Shown here in pieces: positions 40,496 through 48,976 of a DNA stretch of 64,000 nt (the stretch's first letter is position 1; each line of letters opens with the position of its first letter). The position numbers and the translations under genes were made by a program. The stretch lies in the NCBI GenBank assembly GCA_913776615.1, contig CAJYPK010000022.1, positions 120,227 to 184,226 on the forward strand, in the 5' to 3' direction. Under the pieces are notes generated by a model. That model saw only the letters and a program-made list of their open reading frames with translations. It made no database searches and was not told the origin of the DNA. Source of the DNA: an uncultured Hymenobacter sp. Lineage in GTDB: Bacteria > Bacteroidota > Bacteroidia > Cytophagales > Hymenobacteraceae.

Positions 40496-41584
40496 ATGAA
40501 AAGACTGTTCTTGTTCATGGGCTTGTCCGCCTCGTGCTACGGCGTGACGAGCTGCGCCGAGAAAAAAGAAGAAAAAGAGGAGCAAATCAAGCTACTGGTT
40601 ACTAGCCCCTTGCAGAAGGACACAACCATCACCAAGGAGTACGTAGCCCAGATTCACGCCTACCAGCACATCGATCTGCGGGCGCTGGAAAAGGGCTACC
40701 TGCAAAAGATTTTCGTGGACGAGGGCCAGACGGTGCGCGCCGGTCAGCCCATGTTCCAGATTACGCCGCTGGTGTACAACGCCGACTTGCAGAAGTCGGA
40801 GGCCGAAGCCAACTACGTGGGCATCGAGTACAAGAACACTAAGAGCCTGGCCGACAGCAATATCGTATCCAAGAACGAGTTGGCCTTGGCCAAGGCCAAG
40901 TTTGACAAGGCCAAGGCCGACGTTTCACTGGCCAAGACGCACTTGAAGTTTACGTCCATCAACGCGCCGTTTACGGGCATCATGGACCACTTCCAGGCCC
41001 GGCTGGGGAGCCTCGTGGACGAGGGCGACCTGCTGACCAGCCTCTCCGACAACAGCAAGATGTGGGTGTACTACAACGTGCCCGAGGCCGAGTACCTCAC
41101 CTACAAGGAGCACGCCAAGACCGGCGACAAGCAGATCAACGTGCAGCTGCGGATGGCCAACAATGAGATCTTCCCCTACCCGGGCAAGGTGCAAACCATT
41201 GAGGCCGACTTCAATAACGAAACGGGTAACATTGCCTTCCGCGCCACCTTCCCCAACCCCGACGGCCTGCTGCGCAACGGCGAAACCGGCAGCGTGCTCA
41301 TGACCGTGCCGCTCAAGCACGCCATGCTCGTGCCGCAAAAAGCCACCTTCGAGGTACTCGAAAAGAAATTCGTGTACGTGGTGGATAAGAACAACGTGGT
41401 GCACCAGCGCGAGGTGGGCATCGCCTCCGAAATGCCGGATCTGTACGTGATCAAGGACGGCATCGCCCCCACCGACAAAATCCTGCTCGAAGGTATCCGC
41501 AAGGTGAAGGACGGCGAGAAAATCAGCTACACTTACGAAGCGCCCGAGAAGGTGCTGCCCAAGCTGAAAGTATATAGCGAGTAG
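40496..41584 (+). CDS. RND efflux periplasmic adaptor lipoprotein
   Basis: 362 residues from MKRLFLFMGLSASCYGVTSC, whose final Cys is the lipid anchor. A highly charged 'EKKEEKEEQ' linker follows. The membrane-fusion core shows 'RALEKGYLQKIFVDEGQTVRAGQPMFQI' (lipoyl half), a helical hairpin, 'INAPFTGIMDHFQARLGSLVDEGDLL' (second lipoyl half) and the beta-barrel domain with 'LLRNGETGSVLM'. It links the inner-membrane pump to the outer-membrane channel. First gene of the adaptor-pump-channel operon. Confidence 0.93.
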   Translation: MKRLFLFMGLSASCYGVTSCAEKKEEKEEQIKLLVTSPLQKDTTITKEYVAQIHAYQHIDLRALEKGYLQKIFVDEGQTVRAGQPMFQITPLVYNADLQKSEAEANYVGIEYKNTKSLADSNIVSKNELALAKAKFDKAKADVSLAKTHLKFTSINAPFTGIMDHFQARLGSLVDEGDLLTSLSDNSKMWVYYNVPEAEYLTYKEHAKTGDKQINVQLRMANNEIFPYPGKVQTIEADFNNETGNIAFRATFPNPDGLLRNGETGSVLMTVPLKHAMLVPQKATFEVLEKKFVYVVDKNNVVHQREVGIASEMPDLYVIKDGIAPTDKILLEGIRKVKDGEKISYTYEAPEKVLPKLKVYSE

Positions 41585-41593
41585 TTTTTTTTG

Positions 41594-41713
41594 AGCTGTT
41601 AGCCACTAGCTCTTAGCTGTTAGCCACTGTTTATGGGCTATTGGCTGGTTGGTGCTGCCTGGCAGCTTCCTATTCACAAAGAGCTACTAGCTAGCAGCTA
41701 GCGGCTAATAGCC
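41594..41713. repeat. Imperfect inverted repeat inside the RND operon
   Basis: GCTGTTAGCCACTAGCTC-type phrases at 41595-41630 pair imperfectly over about 32 bp with 41680-41713. A T8 run precedes the left arm. It lies between the adaptor stop and the pump start, so it may tune the adaptor-to-pump ratio. Confidence 0.65.
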
Positions 41714-41721
41714 AAGGAAAT

Positions 41722-44700
41722 ATGTTCAGTAAATTCATCAGGAGGCCAGTGTTTGCCATCGTCATTTCGGTGGTAATCGTGTTCATGGGCGTGCTGGCCA
41801 TCAAAACCCTGCCCACCTCGCAGTTTCCCGAGATTTCGCCGCCCATGGTAATGGTGAAGTGCGACTACCCGGGGGCCAGCGCCAAGGTGCTCACCGAGTC
41901 GGTACTCATCCCGCTGGAGCAGGCCGTGAACGGCGTGCCGGGCATGAAGTACATGACGTCCGACGCCGTGAGCGCCGGGGAGGCCAACATCCAGATTGTG
42001 TTCAACCTGGGTACCAACCCCGACCAGGCGGTGGTGAACGTAAACACCCGCATCGCCCAGGTGGTCAACCGCCTGCCGGTGCTGGTGCAGCGCGAGGGTA
42101 TTATCGTAAACCGCGTGGTGCCCAACATGCTCATGTACGTGAACTTGTACAGCAAGGACAAGGGCACCGACATGAAGTACCTGTTCAACTACGCCGGGGT
42201 GAACATGATCCCCGAGATTCAGCGCATCAACGGCATCGGGTACGCGACCATTCTGGGGAGCCGGCAGTACGCCATGCGCATCTGGCTGAAGCCCGACCGC
42301 ATGCGGGCCTACAACATCTCGGCCGACGACGTGATGAAGGCGCTGGACGAGCAGAGCGTAATCGGCTCGCCGGGCCGGATTGGCCGCTCGGACGGGATGC
42401 GCGCCGAAGCGCTGGAATACGTGCTGACCTACCAGGGCCGCTTCAACAACGTGGACCAGTACAAGAACGTCATTCTCAAGGCAAACCCCAACGGCGAGAT
42501 GCTGCGCCTCAAGGACGTGGCCGACGTATCGCTGGGCTCGGAATTCTACGACATCTACTCCAATCTCGACGGCTACCCCTCGGCGGCCATCATGCTGAAG
42601 CAGACCTACGGCTCGAATGCCAGCGACGTAATTGCCAGCGTTAAAGCCAAGCTCGCCGACCTGAAAAAGACCATGCCCCCCGGCATGGACTATAAGATCA
42701 GCTACGACGTGTCGAACTTCCTCGACGCCTCGACCGAGAACGTAGTGCACACCCTGCGCGACGCCTTTATCCTGGTGGCCATCGTGGTGTTCCTGTTCCT
42801 GGGCGACTGGCGCTCGACGCTCATCCCGATTATCGCCGTACCGGTGTCGCTCATCGGGGCGTTCACGGCCATGCAGGCCTTCGGCCTGACCATCAACATG
42901 ATTACGCTCTTCGCCCTGGTGCTGGCCATCGGGATCGTGGTCGACGACGCCATCGTGGTGGTGGAAGCGGTGCACGCCAAGATGGAAGAAAAGCACCTCT
43001 CGCCGTTTGGCGCGGTGCGCGAGGTAATCGGCGAAATCAGCGGGGCCATTATCGCCATCACCATCCTCATGACGGCGGTATTCGTGCCAGTGGCCTTCAT
43101 GAGCGGCCCGGTGGGTATTTTCTACCGGCAGTTCTCGATTACCATGGCCACGGCCATCGTGATCTCGGGTATCGTGGCGTTGACCCTGACGCCGGTGCTG
43201 TGCGCCATGATTCTGAAAAACAACCACGGCCACGCCCGCAAGAAGACGCCCATCAACCGCTTCATCGACTGGTTTAACCGGGGCTTTGAAAAGCTGACCG
43301 GCCGCTACACCAACATCCTGGAGAAGGTGGTTGACCGCCGCGTGTTCACCTTCGGCGTGCTCATCGCGTTTGCCTTCGGCATCTTCGGTATCTCGACCAA
43401 GCTGCCCTCCGGCTTCATTCCGGCCGAAGACCAGGGCATGCTCTACGCCATCATTCAGACGCCCCCCGGCTCGACCCTGGAGCGGACCAACGCCATCGCG
43501 CAGCGCCTGCAAGAGCTGGCCAAGGACGTACCGGGCATCGAAAGCATTTCGACCCTGGCCGGCTACGAGGTACTGACCGAGGGCCGCGGCTCCAACGCCG
43601 GTACCTGTCTCATCAGCCTCAAGCCCTGGGAAGAGCGCAAGGAATCCATCCACGACGTAGTGGAAGGCCTGGAGAAAAAGGCCAAGGAGATTCCCGGCGC
43701 GACCATCGAATTCTTCGAGCCGCCAGCAGTACCGGGCTACGGCGCGGCGGGTGGTTTCCAGCTGCAATTGCTGGATAAAACGAACAGCGGCGACTATAAG
43801 GCGCTGGAGCAAGTGAACGAGGAGTTCATGGCGCAGCTGAAAAAGCGCAAGGAGCTGGCGGGCCTGTTCACCTTCTTCTCGGCCAACTACCCGCAGTACG
43901 AGCTGAAAATCGACAACGACCTGGCCATGCAGAAGGGCGTGAGCATCGGCAACGCCATGAACACGCTGAGCATCATGATCGGCTCGACCTACGAGCTGGG
44001 CTTTATCAAGTTCCAGCGCTTCTTCAAGGTGTACGTGCAGGCTTCGCCCGAATACCGCCGCCTGCCCCAGGATATCCTGAACATGTGGGTGAAAAACGAC
44101 AAGGGCGAAATGGTGCCGTTCTCGGCCTTCATGCGGATCGAAAAGACGCAGGGCGCCAACGAAATAAACCGCTACAACATGTATACCACGGCTTCGATTC
44201 GGGGCGATGCCGCCCAGGGCTACAGCTCGGGTGAGGCCATCAAGGCAGTGCAGGAAGTAGCGGCCAAGACCCTGCCCCGCGGCTACGACATCGACTGGGG
44301 CGGCTTGTCGAAAGACGAGGTATCGCGTGGTAATGAGGCCGTTTACATCTTCCTTATCGTAATCGCCTTCGTGTACCTGGTGCTCGCGGCCCAGTACGAG
44401 AGTTTTCTGCTGCCGCTGGCCGTTATTCTGTCGCTGCCGGCCGGTATCTTTGGGGCCTTCCTGCTCATCAAGGTGATGGGCCTGGCCAACAACATCTACG
44501 CCCAGGTGGGTCTCGTGATGCTGGTGGGCCTGCTGGGTAAGAACGCGGTACTGATTGTGGAATTTGCAGTGCAGGAGCACGAACACGGCCTGACCGTGCG
44601 CCAGGCGGCCATCGCCGGGGCCAAGGCCCGCTTCCGCCCCATTCTCATGACCTCGTTTGCCTTTATCGCCGGCCTCATTCCGCTGGTAATTGCCACCGGC

Positions 44701-44916
44701 GCGGGCGCCATCGGCAACCGCACCATCGGGACGGCGGCGCTGGGCGGCATGTTGTTCGGCACGGTGTTCGGGGTAATTATCGTGCCCGGCCTGTACTACG
44801 TGTTCGGCTCGCTGGCCGCGAAGAGCAAGCTCATCAACGACGAGAACGAGTATCCGGTGAGCGAAGGGTTTGAGCCCCGGGTTTTAGTTGACGAAGAAGG
44901 TATCACTCATGCTTAA
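41722..44916 (+). CDS. RND efflux pump permease (AcrB/HAE1 family)
   Basis: 1064 residues, full length. 'MFSKFIRRPVFAIVISVVIVF' is the first helix, 'FPEISPPMVMVKCDYPGAS' and the two large periplasmic loops follow, and there are 12 membrane helices in all. 'GIVVDDAIVVVEAVHAKMEE' contains the proton-relay Asp pair in TM4. 'EHGLTVRQAAIAGAKARFRPILMTS' lies before the last helices. It exports hydrophobic and amphiphilic compounds with proton exchange. The stop overlaps the start of the outer-membrane gene by 8 bp. Confidence 0.96.
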   Translation: MFSKFIRRPVFAIVISVVIVFMGVLAIKTLPTSQFPEISPPMVMVKCDYPGASAKVLTESVLIPLEQAVNGVPGMKYMTSDAVSAGEANIQIVFNLGTNPDQAVVNVNTRIAQVVNRLPVLVQREGIIVNRVVPNMLMYVNLYSKDKGTDMKYLFNYAGVNMIPEIQRINGIGYATILGSRQYAMRIWLKPDRMRAYNISADDVMKALDEQSVIGSPGRIGRSDGMRAEALEYVLTYQGRFNNVDQYKNVILKANPNGEMLRLKDVADVSLGSEFYDIYSNLDGYPSAAIMLKQTYGSNASDVIASVKAKLADLKKTMPPGMDYKISYDVSNFLDASTENVVHTLRDAFILVAIVVFLFLGDWRSTLIPIIAVPVSLIGAFTAMQAFGLTINMITLFALVLAIGIVVDDAIVVVEAVHAKMEEKHLSPFGAVREVIGEISGAIIAITILMTAVFVPVAFMSGPVGIFYRQFSITMATAIVISGIVALTLTPVLCAMILKNNHGHARKKTPINRFIDWFNRGFEKLTGRYTNILEKVVDRRVFTFGVLIAFAFGIFGISTKLPSGFIPAEDQGMLYAIIQTPPGSTLERTNAIAQRLQELAKDVPGIESISTLAGYEVLTEGRGSNAGTCLISLKPWEERKESIHDVVEGLEKKAKEIPGATIEFFEPPAVPGYGAAGGFQLQLLDKTNSGDYKALEQVNEEFMAQLKKRKELAGLFTFFSANYPQYELKIDNDLAMQKGVSIGNAMNTLSIMIGSTYELGFIKFQRFFKVYVQASPEYRRLPQDILNMWVKNDKGEMVPFSAFMRIEKTQGANEINRYNMYTTASIRGDAAQGYSSGEAIKAVQEVAAKTLPRGYDIDWGGLSKDEVSRGNEAVYIFLIVIAFVYLVLAAQYESFLLPLAVILSLPAGIFGAFLLIKVMGLANNIYAQVGLVMLVGLLGKNAVLIVEFAVQEHEHGLTVRQAAIAGAKARFRPILMTSFAFIAGLIPLVIATGAGAIGNRTIGTAALGGMLFGTVFGVIIVPGLYYVFGSLAAKSKLINDENEYPVSEGFEPRVLVDEEGITHA

Positions 44917-46345
44917 GAGACGCATCTATCAGGGCCTGAGCGCCGCCAGCCTTGCGCTGGCGGTTGCGGGCTGCAAAATTCCGGAGCTGGCCCAGCGCAA
45001 TCCGAACCGCACTACGCCCGCTACCTACGTAGGTGCCCCCGCCGACAGCACTACCTCAGCCCGCACCCGCTGGCGGCAATTCTTCACCGACCCCAACCTG
45101 GTAGCGCTCATCGACAGCGCCTTGCAGCGCAACCAGGAGCTGAACATCACCACCCAGGAGCTGGAGCTGGCCCGCAACGAGATTCGGGCGCGCACCGGCG
45201 ACTACCTGCCCTCGGTGAACCTGGGCGTGCGCTCAGAGATGGAGAAACCCGGCCGCTACACCCTGCAAGGGGCCACCGAGGAGGCCATCGACATCAAGCC
45301 CGACCACCGCACCCCCACCCCGCTGGCCAACCACCAGGTTGGCGTGTTTGCAAACTGGGAAGTGGACATCTGGCGCAAGCTGCGCAACGCCCGCAAGTCG
45401 GCCGCCACGCGCTACCTGGCCTCGGTAGAGGGTCGGAATTTCATGATCACCAACCTGGTGGCCGAGATTGCCAACTCGTACTACGAGCTGCTGGCCCTCG
45501 ACAATCAGCTCTCCATTCTGGAGCAGAACATCGAGATTCAGGAGAACGCCCTGCGCATCGTGCGCCAGGAAAAGGAAGCGGCCCGCGTAACCGAGCTGGC
45601 CGTGAAGCGCTTCGAGGCGCAGGTGCAAAATACCACCAGCCTGCAATTCAAGATTCAGCAGCGCATCACCGAAACCGAGAACCGCCTCAACTTCCTGGCG
45701 GGCCGCTACCCGCAGCCCATTGCGCGCGACTCTAAGGGCTTCAATGCCTTGGTGCCGAACACCGTGCAGACGGGCATCCCGGCCCAGCTGCTCAATACCC
45801 GACCCGACATCCGGCAGGCCGAGCAACAGCTAGTGGCCGCCAAGCTCGACGTGAAAGTGGCCCGCGCCAATTTCTACCCCTCGCTGGGCATCACGGCGGG
45901 CGTGGGCTTCGAGGCCTTCAAGCCCGGGCTGCTGTTCAATACGCCCGAGTCGATCCTCTACAACCTGGCCGGCGACCTGGCCGCCCCGCTGATCAACCGG
46001 AACGGCATCAAGGCCATCTACTACAGCGCCAACGCCGTGCAGTTGCAAGCCGTGTACAACTACGACCGCACGGTGCTCAATGCCTACATGGAAGTAGCCA
46101 ACCAGCTGGCCAACATCAGCAACCTGCAAAAGAGCTACGACGCCAAGCTGCTCGAAGTGCAGGCCCTGAACCAATCTATCCGCATCTCCAACAGCCTGTT
46201 CAAGGCCGTGCGGGCCGAGTATACCGAAGTGCTGTTTACCCAGCGCGACGCGCTCGAATCGAAATTCGACCTGACTGAAACCAAGATGCAGCAGCTCAAT
46301 GCCTCGGTAAATATGTACCGGGCGCTGGGCGGCGGCTGGAACTAG
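44909..46345 (+). CDS. TolC/NodT-family outer-membrane efflux lipoprotein
   Basis: 478 residues from the ATG at 44909 (MLKRRIYQGLSAASLALAVAGC, lipobox VAGC). The NodT features 'WRQFFTDPNLVALIDSALQRNQELNITTQELELARNEIRARTGDYLPSVN' and 'PADLLNTRPDIRQAEQQL'-like 'AQLLNTRPDIRQAEQQLVAAK' are visible. A late helical hairpin ends 'MYRALGGGWN', the usual terminus of this family. Third gene of the efflux operon, overlapping the pump gene. Confidence 0.94.
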   Translation: MLKRRIYQGLSAASLALAVAGCKIPELAQRNPNRTTPATYVGAPADSTTSARTRWRQFFTDPNLVALIDSALQRNQELNITTQELELARNEIRARTGDYLPSVNLGVRSEMEKPGRYTLQGATEEAIDIKPDHRTPTPLANHQVGVFANWEVDIWRKLRNARKSAATRYLASVEGRNFMITNLVAEIANSYYELLALDNQLSILEQNIEIQENALRIVRQEKEAARVTELAVKRFEAQVQNTTSLQFKIQQRITETENRLNFLAGRYPQPIARDSKGFNALVPNTVQTGIPAQLLNTRPDIRQAEQQLVAAKLDVKVARANFYPSLGITAGVGFEAFKPGLLFNTPESILYNLAGDLAAPLINRNGIKAIYYSANAVQLQAVYNYDRTVLNAYMEVANQLANISNLQKSYDAKLLEVQALNQSIRISNSLFKAVRAEYTEVLFTQRDALESKFDLTETKMQQLNASVNMYRALGGGWN

Positions 46346-46372
46346 CGCCGTTTGTGCGAGCGTGAGGTAATG

Positions 46373-46407
46373 AAAAAAGCCGGCTGAGGATGCAGCCGGC
46401 TTTTTTG
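46373..46407 (+). terminator. Terminator of the RND operon
   Basis: AAAAAAGCCGGCTG-(6 nt)-CAGCCGGCTTTTTT (46373-46406), 28 nt after the channel gene. Confidence 0.92.
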
Positions 46408-46423
46408 TTTTCAGAAAATGCAA

Positions 46424-46492
46424 CACCAAGCTCCAGCTTGGTGATTGCGCCTGGGTGTACTCACCAAGCGCATCACCAAGCCGGAGCTTGGT
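46424..46492. repeat. Palindromic repeat, family 1 copy B
   Basis: CACCAAGCTCCAGCTTGGTG at 46424-46443 and its complement at 46474-46492 with one changed base (CCGG for CTGG). It lies between convergent operons. Confidence 0.88.
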
Positions 46493-46502
46493 AGCACACG
46501 CT

Positions 46503-47432
46503 TTACGCCGTAGCCTGCCAGAAGCTATCCACAAACCGATTGAACAGGCGGCTTTTAGCCAGCAGCAGGCGAATGATAAAAATGCCCATCAGCGCCACGG
46601 TGATGCCCGCTAGCACATCCAACACGTAGTGGTGGCTGGTGTACACGGCCGCAAACCAGATGCCCAGCATAATGGTGAGAAACACCCCGTTGAAAAGTCC
46701 CATGCGATTTTTGACGGCGTAAAACAGCACAATCACCGGGTAGGCTGAATGCAGCGAGGGCATGGCCGCGAAAACGTTGGCATTTTTGGCGTAGATGCCT
46801 TTGAAGACACTAACGCCGAAAAAGCTGTCGAACCGGGCCAGCCCGGCGGTGCTGCCCATCGTGAGCGGCTGAAAGGCCAGCCCGTGTTCCTGCACGTACC
46901 ACGGCGGGGCCGCCGGGTGCAGGTAGTAAATAATAAAGCCGAGGATGTTGACCAGCAAAAACGTGAGCGCGAAGGCGAAAAACAGCCGGCGATTGGTAAA
47001 GAACAAATACCCGGCGAAGGCCAGCGGAATGGGCACCCAGCACAGGTAAAACACGCCGCACAGCACGTCGAGCCAGGGTTGGTGGTGGCGCAGCCAAAAC
47101 TCGTTGGGCGTCAGCACCTGGCCTTGCTGGGCGATGCCGAACAGACGTTTCTCGGTGAAATAAATCTGCGCCACGTCCACGGCCCGGTAGGCATAGTTGG
47201 GAAAGGCCCGCATGTAGTCGTAAAGAATCCAAAACACGACGAAAATGGAAAAACCGGTGATGAAGCGGCGCGTCGTGGCGGAGAGAAAGTAGCAGGCGTT
47301 GCAGAGGCCCACCAGCACCAGCTGCTCGGGCCGAAAGCCGATGAGCAGGTACGAAAACAGCAGGTAGGCCAGCGACAACGCCGGCACCAGCCAGCGGCCC
47401 GCGTGGCGGACCGGGGCAGTGGAAGAAAGCAT
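46503..47432 (-). CDS. PAP2/Aur1-type phosphotransferase, probable inositol phosphoceramide synthase
   Basis: 309 residues from MLSSTAPVRH with six predicted membrane helices. The PAP2 motifs 'HPAAPPWY', 'AAMPSLHSAYP' and 'TSHHYVLDVLAGI' match fungal Aur1 and the Bacteroides synthase that moves phosphoinositol onto ceramide. It is the last gene of an operon that starts with inositol-phosphate synthase and includes a phosphatidylinositol-phosphate synthase candidate, which supports the substrate. A plain phosphatidate phosphatase is the alternative. Confidence 0.82.
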   Translation of the reverse strand: MLSSTAPVRHAGRWLVPALSLAYLLFSYLLIGFRPEQLVLVGLCNACYFLSATTRRFITGFSIFVVFWILYDYMRAFPNYAYRAVDVAQIYFTEKRLFGIAQQGQVLTPNEFWLRHHQPWLDVLCGVFYLCWVPIPLAFAGYLFFTNRRLFFAFALTFLLVNILGFIIYYLHPAAPPWYVQEHGLAFQPLTMGSTAGLARFDSFFGVSVFKGIYAKNANVFAAMPSLHSAYPVIVLFYAVKNRMGLFNGVFLTIMLGIWFAAVYTSHHYVLDVLAGITVALMGIFIIRLLLAKSRLFNRFVDSFWQATA

Positions 47433-47466
47433 GTGAGTATTTCCCTTGAATATTTTATCCTTTTGA

Positions 47467-47620
47467 CTACCCAGGCGTGGAGACCTCACCCCCCGGCCCC
47501 CTCTCCTTGGGGAGAGGGGGAGCCGACCGATCCCTAACAGGAGCTAACATTTATTGGCATCAGGCTCCCCCTCTCCCCAAGGAGAGGGGGTCGGGGGGTG
47601 AGGTCCCCACGCCTGGGTAG
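47467..47620. repeat. Large GC-rich inverted repeat in the inositol-lipid operon
   Basis: Outer arms CTACCCAGGCGTGG (47467-47480) and CCACGCCTGGGTAG (47607-47620) continue through CCCCCTCTCC/GGAGAGGGGG blocks for about 55 bp. A smaller self-complementary hairpin sits in each arm, and the central spacer is about 40 nt. It separates the phosphotransferase gene from the PAP2 gene and may lower expression of the latter. Confidence 0.8.
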
Positions 47621-47685
47621 CTAACAAGCGTACCCCAACCCGGGAATCTCTCCGAAAAAGAGTAACTAATAAAAGGCCTCCCCGG

Positions 47686-48966
47686 CTACACGGCCAGCCG
47701 CTCTACCACGGGCTGCCGGGTAGCGGCGTTCCAGCCCTTCAGCTCGATGTAGCGGACGTTAGGCACCCAAAACGTGCCGCCCTCGATGCGTAAGTACACC
47801 CGGTTGAGTACGATTTGCCGGTTGGCTACCGTGGCGAATACGTGGAAGGCATTATCGGCATTCCACTTCATCAGCGTGAAGGGCACCTTATCGTAGGCGG
47901 CAAATTTGAGCGTGTATTTATCGGCACCTATCTTCTTGGCGGTGAGGCCGTAGGCGAATTTGCGCTGAATGAAATTCAGGTCCTTGTGCTCGCCCTGCTC
48001 GGCGTAGCGGATCCAAAACACCTTCACCGGCTCGTCCTCGTCGGGCTGGCCGGCCCGGTTTACGTTGAGCTGGTAGATGACCGTGTTGGTGTTGGGGTCG
48101 CGCTGCAAGTAGAACAGCTGGTTGGGCACGCCCGATGGCACCGGGAACGTGAGCATGGGCTGGCCCTGGTGCGGCGTGGCCGCTACCGCCTGGCCAGCCA
48201 GCAAGGCGCTCATTAGTAAAATGATAGTCGCTACCAGCTTAGAGGTATCCGATTGCGCGGCGGCTTTCTGCTCCAGCGCCCGGCGGGCTTGCAGGATGCG
48301 CGACACGGCCGTGATGTTGGAGAGCACGGCCAGCACGGTGATGGGCAGCGTCAGAATCGACATCGTTTCAAACACGTGAAACGGCACGCCGGGCACGAAC
48401 AGCTTGTAGTCGCCCCCCAGCCACGCCGAGCTCACGCCGCAGGCCAGCGCGCTCACGCCCATAAGCACCACGCGCTCGGGCCGCTGCATGAGGCCACCCT
48501 TGCACTCCACCCCCAGCCCCTCGGCGCGGGCGCGGGTGTAGCTCACCATCATGGAGCCGATGAGGGCGATGAAGGCAAACAGCGAGCCCAGCAGGTAGTG
48601 GTGCGCCACCAGGTAGTAGCAGATACCCAGAAAAGTAAACAGCTCGCTGTAGCGGTCGAGCACCGAGTCGAAGAAGGCGCCGTACTCGCTTTTCATGTTG
48701 CCCAGGCGGGCCACCTGCCCGTCGAGCATGTCAAACAACCCCGCAAACAGAATGAGCGCCCCGCCCCAGCCCACGTAGCGTAAGTCGCCCCGGTTGCCCT
48801 CCTCCCCGCCGACAATGAAGATGACGGCCACGCCGATATTGAGCAGCAAGCCCGTGAGCGTGACGGCGTTGGGCGTGAAGCCGAGCTTGATGAGCAGCCG
48901 CACGAAGGGATTGATAACGGTATAAATCCCGGCTTGCAGGGCGTTGCGGATAGCGGTAAAAGTCAT
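47686..48966 (-). CDS. CDP-alcohol phosphatidyltransferase fused to DUF4833
   Basis: 426 residues from the ATG at 48966, which has a rare SD-like AAGGAG 7 nt upstream. Residues about 1-230 are a CDP-alcohol phosphotransferase with signature 'DMLDGQVARLGNMKSEYGAFFDSVLDR' (DG-AR-G-D-D). It probably joins CDP-diacylglycerol and inositol-3-phosphate to give phosphatidylinositol phosphate. A transmembrane helix ('LVATIILLMSALLAGQAVA') leads to a C-terminal DUF4833 domain ('VNRAGQPDEDEPVKVFWIRYAEQGEHKDLNFIQRKFAYGL'). Fusion of the two is unusual and ties DUF4833 to inositol-lipid synthesis. Confidence 0.87.
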   Translation of the reverse strand: MTFTAIRNALQAGIYTVINPFVRLLIKLGFTPNAVTLTGLLLNIGVAVIFIVGGEEGNRGDLRYVGWGGALILFAGLFDMLDGQVARLGNMKSEYGAFFDSVLDRYSELFTFLGICYYLVAHHYLLGSLFAFIALIGSMMVSYTRARAEGLGVECKGGLMQRPERVVLMGVSALACGVSSAWLGGDYKLFVPGVPFHVFETMSILTLPITVLAVLSNITAVSRILQARRALEQKAAAQSDTSKLVATIILLMSALLAGQAVAATPHQGQPMLTFPVPSGVPNQLFYLQRDPNTNTVIYQLNVNRAGQPDEDEPVKVFWIRYAEQGEHKDLNFIQRKFAYGLTAKKIGADKYTLKFAAYDKVPFTLMKWNADNAFHVFATVANRQIVLNRVYLRIEGGTFWVPNVRYIELKGWNAATRQPVVERLAV

Positions 48967-48976
48967 GCGATACTCC

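Noticed and set aside
41698..44586. 962-residue minus-strand open frame opposite the RND pump
   Set aside because: Low-complexity His/Val/Gly-rich translation without domains. It is a shadow of the pump's codon bias in GC-rich DNA.
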